NCBI GenBank assembly: GCA_947588325.1
Contig: CANPYH010000077.1
Location: 1-6,439, forward strand
DNA: 6,439 nucleotides
Origin: an uncultured Clostridia bacterium
GTDB lineage: Bacteria; Bacillota; Clostridia; Christensenellales; Pumilibacteraceae
Reading direction: 5' to 3'
The notes beneath the pieces are model-generated. The model had not been told where the DNA came from, ran no database searches, and saw nothing but the letters and a program-made list of their open reading frames with translations. A program made the translations under genes and the position numbers. Below, piece after piece: positions 1 through 4,498 of the stretch; within the stretch, counting starts at the first letter, position 1, and every line of letters starts with the position of its first letter.

Positions 1-100
1 CTCAGACGTGCGAGAGAGGTTATTTCGACACAGGAGTTTACTATAATCCGTAAATGACTGTGTCGAAATGTTCTCGGTTCGCGCGCATCAGCGGTGCTAT
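1..100 (+). ncRNA. Structured RNA-like element, copy A (5' end cut by window)
   Basis: This segment aligns with 2282-2379 over its whole length. Readable helices on the plus strand are C1-T2 with A90-G91 (the edge of a longer closing helix), 7-10 with 82-85, GAGAG 14-18 with TTCTC 71-75, a perfect 10-bp helix 23-32 with 59-68, and TTTAC 37-41 with GTAAA 50-54 around an eight-base loop. Between the last two helices lies GGAG 33-36 opposite TGAC 55-58, which reads as a tandem G.A pair flanked by G-C and G.U. The wobbles (T9.G83, G36.T55) pair only if the plus strand is the RNA. The element stops about 12 nt before the stop codon of the convergent glucanase gene. I see no promoter, and the 5' part is outside the window. 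The alternative is a DNA-level palindromic repeat. The structure is seen in the sequence; the RNA role is inference. Confidence 0.5.
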
Positions 101-112
101 GTGACTTCCCTA

Positions 113-1576
113 CTACTGATAGACCCGCACATAATCCACCTCCATCACCCCTTCGGTGAAATCTTCGGGCGGGCCGCCTTGCGCGTTGCGGTCGAAACTG
201 CCGCTATCGACGGCGAGGTTAAATATTATATAGAAAGGCTGATCGAAGGGTGCGCCTTCTCTGCCCTGTGCGGCGGAAGACGCGGACCAATATTCGCTGC
301 TGCGCTTTGTGCTGTAACAAATGTCGTCGACGTACCACTTGATGTACTTTTCCGTCCACTCAACGGCGTAGGTGTGCCACTCTTCCACCGTCGAGTTCTC
401 GAGCGTGTACTCCTTCCCGCTGTGCTGGTTGTCAGGCCAATTGTCGCCGTAGTGCACCGTACCCATGACGACGTTCGGGCGGGTGCCCTGCACCTCGAGA
501 ATATCCAGCTCGCCGTTACGCGCCCAGCCGCCGTATACATTATCCGACGAAGAGTGGTTGGTGGGTTGCGGGAGTAACCAGAACGCTGGCCACATGCCCT
601 TACCCGCAGGCATCTTTACACGCGCCTCGATATAGCCGAAGGTGAAGGAGAACTTGTCCCTGGTCGAGATACGCGCGGAGGTGTATTCCATGCCGCCTCT
701 GTCCTCGCGACGCGCCGTTATTTTAAGCGTACCGTCCGACACGGCGGTGTTATCCCCGTCGGTGTAGTATTGCAACTCGTTGTTGCCCCAATTGCTCGGA
801 CCGCGGTTGCCGTAGTAATTATCCTGCGTACCCGTCATGTACCCCCATTTGTCGCTCTCGAGGGTATTGCCGTTGAACTCGTCCGCCCATATCAGCTCGG
901 GATACGCGTCCTTGCCCTCGGGCGGTTTCGCGGTTACCGTTACAACGCAATCGGCGTGCCCCTTTCCGCTCGCCAATGTGGCGGTTATGGTCGCTATGCC
1001 CGCTCTTAACGCCGAGATTTTGCCGCCGTTTACCGTCGCAACTTCGGAGTTATTGGTCGTCCATATAACCGAGGCGTCGGCGGGCTCCGTCACGATAATG
1101 TTGTACGTCGTGCCCTCCATAATCGAGAGCGCATATCTCGTCAACTCGACCTTAACCTCGTCCTCACTCGGTTCGGTGGGATCCGTGGGATCGGTGGGAT
1201 CGATCGGCGGGTTGGGGTTAGCAGGCTTATCGGGGTCGGCTATAACGATAATTTCCGCCGAAGCGTACTTCTTGCCGTCGTTAGCGGTGATTGTGGCTAC
1301 GCCCTCGCTAATGCCCGTGACTACGCCGCCCTCTACCGTCGCTATATCTTCGTCGGAAGAGCTCCAGCTAATCTCCCTGTTCTCGGAGGACGTCGCGGTG
1401 AGAGTGACCGATTTGCCCTCTATCACCGTCGCCGAAGTCGGCGTTACCGTCACTACGTCCTCGGAGGGCGGAGCGGGAACGTCACAGCCGAAGAGGGAGA
1501 ATAAAAGCAAAAAGACGCCCAGAAGGCACAAAATCTTCAAAAGCGGCTTGTTTGTCTTGCTTTTCGGCTCCTTCAT
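113..1576 (-). CDS. Lipoprotein family 16 glycoside hydrolase (laminarinase/endo-beta-glucanase type) with two BIG2-like domains
   Basis: This 487-residue protein is predicted to be secreted, lipid-anchored and to cut beta-1,3- or mixed-linked glucans outside the cell. Residues 1-11 are Lys-rich, 12-29 hydrophobic, and LFGC ends at Cys31, a plausible lipobox. Two bacterial Ig-like group 2 repeats follow (about 41-112 and 141-215), each with the typical ITW/WSS...A.V..G.I/V....G.ATITA pattern. They are joined by a Pro-rich linker carrying PTDPTDPTEPS. The GH16 domain spans about 226-487. It has DEFNG near its start, the aromatic substrate-cleft stretch GMWPAFWLLP (327-336), the active site ELDILE with nucleophile Glu356, Asp358 and acid/base Glu361, and the usual terminal MEVDYVRVYQ, so it looks complete. 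The ExDxxE spacing fits the laminarinase branch rather than lichenase, but exact substrate is not readable. GGGGAG lies only 3 nt before the ATG. It appears monocistronic, since no polysaccharide-use genes are next to it in the window. Confidence 0.93.
   Translation of the reverse strand: MKEPKSKTNKPLLKILCLLGVFLLLFSLFGCDVPAPPSEDVVTVTPTSATVIEGKSVTLTATSSENREISWSSSDEDIATVEGGVVTGISEGVATITANDGKKYASAEIIVIADPDKPANPNPPIDPTDPTDPTEPSEDEVKVELTRYALSIMEGTTYNIIVTEPADASVIWTTNNSEVATVNGGKISALRAGIATITATLASGKGHADCVVTVTAKPPEGKDAYPELIWADEFNGNTLESDKWGYMTGTQDNYYGNRGPSNWGNNELQYYTDGDNTAVSDGTLKITARREDRGGMEYTSARISTRDKFSFTFGYIEARVKMPAGKGMWPAFWLLPQPTNHSSSDNVYGGWARNGELDILEVQGTRPNVVMGTVHYGDNWPDNQHSGKEYTLENSTVEEWHTYAVEWTEKYIKWYVDDICYSTKRSSEYWSASSAAQGREGAPFDQPFYIIFNLAVDSGSFDRNAQGGPPEDFTEGVMEVDYVRVYQ
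1173..1199. repeat. Three tandem 9-bp units encoding the PTD linker
   Basis: TCGGTGGGA, TCCGTGGGA and TCGGTGGGA follow one another. On the minus strand they encode the Pro-Thr-Asp/Glu repeats of the linker between the two Ig-like domains of the glucanase. Such in-frame short tandem repeats can gain or lose units and so change linker length. Confidence 0.8.
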
Positions 1577-1586
1577 ATTCTCCCCG

Positions 1587-1668
1587 AGCTTTGAACGCTT
1601 AACCTCTTTACTATACGTTACTCGTAACGTATACGAAAAGGGTACCCTTTTCGTGGCGGGTCAAAGCC
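1587..1668. repeat. Nested palindromic element upstream of the glucanase gene
   Basis: Two palindromes touch each other. TATACGTTAC (1612-1621) pairs perfectly with GTAACGTATA (1624-1633) across a two-base centre, and CGAAAAGGGTACCCTTTTCG (1634-1653) is a perfect 20-bp palindrome. An outer pair, AGCTTTGA (1587-1594) and TCAAAGCC (1661-1668), encloses both with one G.T mismatch. The block lies between the candidate promoter and the start codon, so it would be in the 5' untranslated mRNA. It could be a pair of repressor operators, a structured leader, or one copy of a dispersed palindromic repeat. The sequence alone does not decide. I lean to a dispersed repeat because of the nested outer arms. 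Confidence 0.6.
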
Positions 1669-1682
1669 CAATCCTTTCCTCC

Positions 1683-1706
1683 GAAGAGCGCTCTCCCCCG
1701 CTCTTC
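1683..1706. repeat. Inverted repeat GAAGAGCG/CGCTCTTC in the glucanase leader
   Basis: Perfect 8-bp arms (1683-1690 and 1699-1706) are separated by eight bases, CTCTCCCC. The left arm overlaps a smaller palindrome, AGAGCGCTCT (1685-1694). The repeat sits just downstream of the candidate minus-strand promoter, where a transcription start would fall, so it could be an operator or the first stem of the leader RNA. Confidence 0.5.
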
Positions 1707-1714
1707 ACTCTAAT

Positions 1715-1743
1715 AGTGTAACGCTACACCGCCCCAATTGCAA
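1715..1743 (-). promoter_or_regulatory. Candidate promoter for the glucanase gene
   Basis: On the minus strand TTGCAA (1738-1743) and TACACT (1715-1720) are separated by exactly 17 bases, with 4 of 6 matches to each of the TTGACA and TATAAT consensus boxes. Transcription would begin near 1708, giving a leader of about 130 nt that contains all the palindromes. Two small inverted repeats overlap the site: ATTGCAAT (1737-1744) over the -35 and GTGTA/TACAC (1716-1729) over the -10. This would suit repression, but the match is only moderate. Confidence 0.35.
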
Positions 1744-1746
1744 TGC

Positions 1747-1797
1747 ACTGTTTTAAGAAACTGTACCAAAAATAAGACTGTTTTGAAAAATAGTCTT
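1747..1797. promoter_or_regulatory. ACTGTTTT direct repeats and a hairpin upstream of the glucanase promoter
   Basis: ACTGTTTT occurs at 1747-1754 and again at 1777-1784, exactly 30 bp apart, close to three helical turns, with a third partial ACTGT at 1760-1764. The second copy forms one arm of an imperfect hairpin: AAGACTGTTTT (1774-1784) with AAAATAGTCTT (1787-1797). Position upstream of the candidate -35 and helical phasing suggest an activator or repressor binding region. No regulator gene lies nearby to support this. Confidence 0.25.
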
Positions 1798-1899
1798 GTT
1801 TTATATAGCAATCAAATTGCATACGATCGCCACGTCGAACAAACGGATTTATATCGATAAAACCATCCCCGCCTTTGCTGATATATAACTACTTTTCGG

Positions 1900-2123
1900 G
1901 TTGCTAACAAAGACAATCCCCTCAGTCTGCCTATTTGACGCCAGCCCCCCTTACTAAGGGCGGCCACACCTCGTGTCCGACTTCTCGGGGATATAATTAC
2001 TTGATTTGTGGCATTACAAGATTGTTGATTATGTATCCGAAATTCGGGTAGCAGGTGGGCCGCCCGAAGTCGAGGGGGACTGGCGCAACTTGTTGCGCCT
2101 GAGGGGATTGTAAAGTTAGTAAC
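1900..2123. mobile_element. MITE-like long inverted repeat, non-coding
   Basis: Two imperfect 66-bp arms (1900-1965 and 2058-2123) face each other. Their outermost parts resemble each other (GTTGCTAAC against GTTACTAAC), they share the 12-bp block CAATCCCCTCAG (1914-1925, reverse complement 2099-2110), a GCCAG-CCCC block, and GGGCGGCC at the inner end (1958-1965, reverse complement 2058-2065). The 92-bp centre carries further weak inverted similarity starting with CACCT. The right arm has its own hairpin GGCGCAA/TTGCGCC (2082-2099). There is no transposase frame. From memory, palindromes beginning with AATCCC(C)TCAG are abundant between genes in gut Clostridia; I could not check this. Target-site duplication is not evident. 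Confidence 0.65.
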
Positions 2124-2182
2124 AAGTATAGTAACATATTGCCGAGCGGATATTTTCTTATAAAGATTATCCCCTTATATAC

Positions 2183-2216
2183 ATAAAGCACTCTGTGAAC
2201 TCACAGAGTGCTTTAT
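2183..2216. terminator. 16-bp perfect hairpin, probable bidirectional terminator
   Basis: ATAAAGCACTCTGTGA (2183-2198) pairs with TCACAGAGTGCTTTAT (2201-2216) around a two-base centre. The stem has an A-tract on one side and a T-tract on the other, so it can work in either direction, although the following T-runs are short (TTTATATCC on plus, TTTATGTATAT on minus). It is best placed to end transcripts of the small membrane-protein gene 178 bp upstream on the minus strand, which would then carry copy B of the structured element as antisense 3' sequence. Confidence 0.6.
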
Positions 2217-2274
2217 ATCCTTTAATAGGTCTTATTGCACAAGCTCATACCGAGCCGACCCGAGAGCGGCGGAG

Positions 2275-2379
2275 AGGTGCGGTCAGACGGGTGGGAGAGG
2301 TTATCCCCCGCAGGGAGCTTACTAAAACCGTAAGTGACCAAGGGGAATGTTCTCGGCACGCCCGTATCACCGTACCTAT
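2275..2379 (+). ncRNA. Structured RNA-like element, copy B (complete)
   Basis: The complete copy folds on the plus strand as a long hairpin with conserved internal loops. The closing helix is 2275-2283 with 2369-2377 (nine pairs, one G.U). An internal loop CAG (2284-2286)/ATC (2366-2368) follows, identical in copy A. Next come ACGGG 2287-2291 with CCCGT 2361-2365, GAGAG 2295-2299 with TTCTC 2350-2354, TCCCC 2304-2308 with GGGGA 2342-2346, GGAG 2314-2317 opposite TGAC 2335-2338 (tandem G.A), and CTTAC 2318-2322 with GTAAG 2330-2334 around TAAAACC. The stretches GAGAGGTTAT and AATGTTCTCGG are identical in both copies while helices differ but still pair. It resembles a riboswitch aptamer or small RNA in design, yet I recognise no known family. 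No promoter is visible on the plus strand. It ends 14 nt before the stop codon of the convergent small membrane-protein gene. Confidence 0.55.
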
Positions 2380-2393
2380 ACGGCGCTCACACG

Positions 2394-2615
2394 TTAAGCG
2401 TCGATGAGACGCCATATAGCCTTATTCACAATCATCATGACAAGGTCTACGATCCACACGATGTTCCAGCCCAAGAAGATACGGACGATGCCCGCAGCGA
2501 TCTTGCCTTCCTGGAATCTTGTGACGAAGCCGAAAATCCACGATGTAACGGGGATAATCGCACATATTATGCTTACGACATAGTCCCAGCCAAAATAATC
2601 CTTGTTTCCTGCCAT
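2394..2615 (-). CDS. Small two-helix membrane protein, TM2/Pmp3-like layout
   Basis: This is a 73-residue protein. AGGAGG (2624-2629) lies 8 nt before the ATG and a good promoter precedes it, so it is very probably a real, expressed gene. Two hydrophobic segments (about 12-32 and 39-63) are joined by a short charged turn, RFQEGK (33-38). The second half, GK..AGI.RI.LGW..VW..D, resembles the end of TM2-domain proteins, and the overall size resembles Pmp3/YqaE-type small membrane proteins; I could not confirm either family. No catalytic residues are visible. It is a single gene, divergent from the ABC exporter operon, with 185 bp between the two start codons, so shared regulation is possible but not shown. 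Function is unknown. Confidence 0.85.
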   Translation of the reverse strand: MAGNKDYFGWDYVVSIICAIIPVTSWIFGFVTRFQEGKIAAGIVRIFLGWNIVWIVDLVMMIVNKAIWRLIDA

Positions 2616-2645
2616 TTCAGTGACCTCCTAAAATTTATTACTATG

Positions 2646-2674
2646 ATGATAACACATCCGAAAATCTTTTGCAA
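2646..2674 (-). promoter_or_regulatory. Promoter of the small membrane-protein gene
   Basis: On the minus strand TTGCAA (2669-2674) and TATCAT (2646-2651) are 17 bases apart, a good vegetative sigma factor site. Transcription would start around 2639, leaving a leader of about 24 nt that contains the AGGAGG ribosome binding site at 2624-2629. Confidence 0.7.
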
Positions 2675-2754
2675 GACCATTCTATTAATTTTCTTAAAAT
2701 TTTATTACAAAATTATACAAAGTTACGCTGCTTTTTTTTGCGACATATTATGGA

Positions 2755-2783
2755 TTGACTTTCCCGCCCGAAAGTGATATCCT
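2755..2783 (+). promoter_or_regulatory. Candidate promoter of the ABC exporter operon
   Basis: TTGACT (2755-2760) and TATCCT (2778-2783) are 17 bases apart on the plus strand, matching 5 and 4 consensus positions. The start of transcription would be near 2790, leaving only about 10 nt before the ATG at 2801, just enough to include AGGA (2791-2794). The very short leader is a weakness. TATTAT at 2746-2751 is an alternative -10 box but lacks a recognisable -35. Confidence 0.45.
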
Positions 2784-2800
2784 TTTATATAGGATTGCCT

Positions 2801-4498
2801 ATGGTCAGATTACTCCGATATTTGAAAGGCTACCGAGCCGCAGCCGTCATCGCCCCGCTGTTTAAGATTATCGAGGCGATGATTGAGCTTGCCATTCCCC
2901 TTCTCGTCGCGGACATGATCGACCGCGGACTTGGCGGCGAAGGCAATATCACGGTTATTGTGTGGACTGGCGTTATACTCATTGCGTTAGGCGGTATCGG
3001 ATTAGGCTTTTCGTTGTCCTGTCAATACCTCGCGTCCAAAGCGGCGGTGGGGCTGGGGTGCAATATCCGCGCAGCCCTCTACTCGCACATACAGCGGCTT
3101 TCGCCGGGTGACATAGACCGACTTGGCACGGGAACGCTGGTAACGCGGCTCTCGACGGACGTGTCGCAAGCCCAGCAGGGATTTGCCATGTTTATCCGTC
3201 TCATACTCCGCGCCCCCGTCATCGCTATCGGCGCGGTGATTATGTCGGTGATAGTCGCGCCGCACATATGGTATGTTCCCGTCGTCGCGACCGCTCTCGC
3301 CATGGGTACGCTCATACTCGTTATGCTGCTCTCGGTGCCGCGGTACACCAAAGCCGAAAAGATGCTCGATAACGTCTCCCAGATCACGGGCGAGACCATA
3401 CGCGGTGAGCGCGTAATACGCGCCTTTGCCGCCGAAAAGAGCAGTGAAAAGAAATTCAACGACGCCGCCGCACGGCACAATACCTCCTCGGCAAAAGCCA
3501 GCCTGGTATCCTGCCTGCTCTCCCCCCTCGGCAGCGTTATAATCAATCTCTCCGTCGTCTTTATCTTGTGGTTGGGCGGCGGAACGGTCATAAGCTCCGC
3601 GAATTCCTTTACGCAGGGCGATTTAATCGCGCTCGTCAACTATATGTCGCAAATACTTCTCGCGCTTATAACTATATCCACCCTCCTCGTCATAGTCTCA
3701 AAAGCCATGGCGTCGGGGGCGCGTATTAACGCGATATTCGATATGCCCGAAATGCCAAAAGGGAGCGGGGCTGTACCCGATCCCGACGCGCCCTTGGTGG
3801 AACTGCGCAACGCCGCATTCTCCTTCGGCGGGGATAACGCCGTCGGCGGGCTTAACTTCACCCTTCGGCGGGGGGAAGTCCTCGGGGTTATAGGCACGAC
3901 GGGCAGCGGCAAATCGGTGCTTGCGGGTATGCTGACCCGCTTTTACCGCGCGACCGAGGGCGAAGTCCTGCTTGCGGGGCGTAACATACTCGACTATACC
4001 GACGGGCAGATCTGTTCGCTGGTGACCTATGCGCCGCAAAAGCCGCTGCTGTTCTCGGGCACGGTGCGGAGTAATCTCGGGCTTGGCGGAGAGAGCGACG
4101 ATGAACGCATGAACGACGCTCTCGCTGTGGCGGAGGCGGCGGGCTTCCTCTCCGAAAAGCAGGGGCTGGACACGGTAGTCAATCAAAAGGGCTCCAACTT
4201 CTCGGGCGGAGAGAAACAGCGCATATCCCTTGCCCGCGCACTGCTCAAAGACGCGCCCATACTCATACTCGACGACGCGGCTTCCGCACTCGACTACGTT
4301 ACCGAAGCGCGCGTGATGAAAAAGGTTCTCGGCAGAGCGACGGATAAGACGGTTATAAACATATCCCAGCGGCCGGGCACCGTCAGGCACGCGGACAAAA
4401 TACTCGTGCTCGACGGCGGCAAGGTGGTCGGGTTCGGCGCGCACGACGAGCTTATGCGCACCTGCTCACTCTATGCAAGGATGGTGGGAAGCGTATGA
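2801..4498 (+). CDS. Heterodimeric ABC exporter half-transporter, subunit with degenerate catalytic site
   Basis: This 565-residue membrane protein is a type IV ABC exporter half-molecule with six transmembrane helices (about 13-38, 51-75, 129-152, 156-178, 236-258, 272-300) and one ATPase domain (about 330-565). ATPase motifs are Walker A GTTGSGKS 365-372, Q-loop Gln413, signature FSGGE 467-471, Walker B ILILDD 487-492 and D-loop SALD 495-498. The residue after the Walker B Asp is Asp492 instead of the catalytic Glu, and the switch His is replaced by Gln523 (ISQR). This is the known mark of the degenerate-site partner in BmrC/LmrC/TM287-type heterodimers. The A-loop aromatic is Phe342 rather than Tyr. 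I chose ATG 2801 because AGGA lies 6 nt before it; the in-frame GTG 2774 has no ribosome binding site and falls at the candidate -10 box. The substrate (drug, lipid or peptide) cannot be read from sequence. Confidence 0.92.
   Translation: MVRLLRYLKGYRAAAVIAPLFKIIEAMIELAIPLLVADMIDRGLGGEGNITVIVWTGVILIALGGIGLGFSLSCQYLASKAAVGLGCNIRAALYSHIQRLSPGDIDRLGTGTLVTRLSTDVSQAQQGFAMFIRLILRAPVIAIGAVIMSVIVAPHIWYVPVVATALAMGTLILVMLLSVPRYTKAEKMLDNVSQITGETIRGERVIRAFAAEKSSEKKFNDAAARHNTSSAKASLVSCLLSPLGSVIINLSVVFILWLGGGTVISSANSFTQGDLIALVNYMSQILLALITISTLLVIVSKAMASGARINAIFDMPEMPKGSGAVPDPDAPLVELRNAAFSFGGDNAVGGLNFTLRRGEVLGVIGTTGSGKSVLAGMLTRFYRATEGEVLLAGRNILDYTDGQICSLVTYAPQKPLLFSGTVRSNLGLGGESDDERMNDALAVAEAAGFLSEKQGLDTVVNQKGSNFSGGEKQRISLARALLKDAPILILDDAASALDYVTEARVMKKVLGRATDKTVINISQRPGTVRHADKILVLDGGKVVGFGAHDELMRTCSLYARMVGSV

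Larger units (their letters stand above)
1577..2393. other. 817-bp gene-free region between two minus-strand genes, packed with inverted repeats
   Basis: No open frame here looks like a gene. From left to right it holds the leader of the glucanase gene with back-to-back palindromes (1587-1706), a candidate minus-strand promoter (1715-1743), direct repeats and a hairpin (1747-1797), a MITE-like inverted repeat (1900-2123), a 16-bp perfect hairpin (2183-2216) and copy B of the structured element (2275-2379). In 1799-1899 I see only a small GCAAT/ATTGC inverted repeat (1808-1820). In 2124-2182 I see AT-rich sequence without a convincing site. Confidence 0.8.

Noticed and set aside
23..68. Stem 23-32/59-68 as terminator of the glucanase gene
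   Set aside because: The 26-base interior is itself structured and conserved, and no T-run follows on the minus strand.
837..1721. Long plus-strand open frame of 294 codons opposite the glucanase
   Set aside because: It is antisense to a protein with a clear signal, two Ig-like domains and an intact GH16 active site; its own product is low-complexity Ser/Val/Gly-rich with no recognisable domain and no ribosome binding site.
1997..2191. Minus-strand frame of 64 codons
   Set aside because: It runs through the right arm of the MITE-like palindrome, with no ribosome binding site and a composition set by the repeat.
2271..2372. Lysine, TPP or guanidine-III riboswitch resemblance in copy B
   Set aside because: Short strings such as AGAGGTGCG and CCCGTATCACC recall these families, but the remaining conserved cores and helix order are absent.
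2284..2394. Integron attC site reading of the elements next to stop codons
   Set aside because: Position after gene ends fits cassettes, but the flanking GTTRRRY/RYYYAAC core sites are missing and internal sequence is conserved between copies, unlike attC sites.
2195..2777. Plus-strand frames of 70 and 147 codons
   Set aside because: They cross the structured element, the antisense of the small membrane protein and its promoter; neither has a ribosome binding site or a protein-like sequence.
2774..2800. GTG at 2774 as start of the first exporter gene
   Set aside because: No ribosome binding site precedes it and it overlaps the candidate -10 region; ATG 2801 has AGGA at proper spacing and begins the usual amphipathic N-terminus.
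3698..4444. Long minus-strand frame of 248 codons inside the first exporter gene
   Set aside because: It lies opposite the conserved ATPase domain; its residues reflect reverse-complemented GC-rich codons, and it lacks a promoter and ribosome binding site. The same holds for minus-strand frames at 3002-3639 and 5677-6273.
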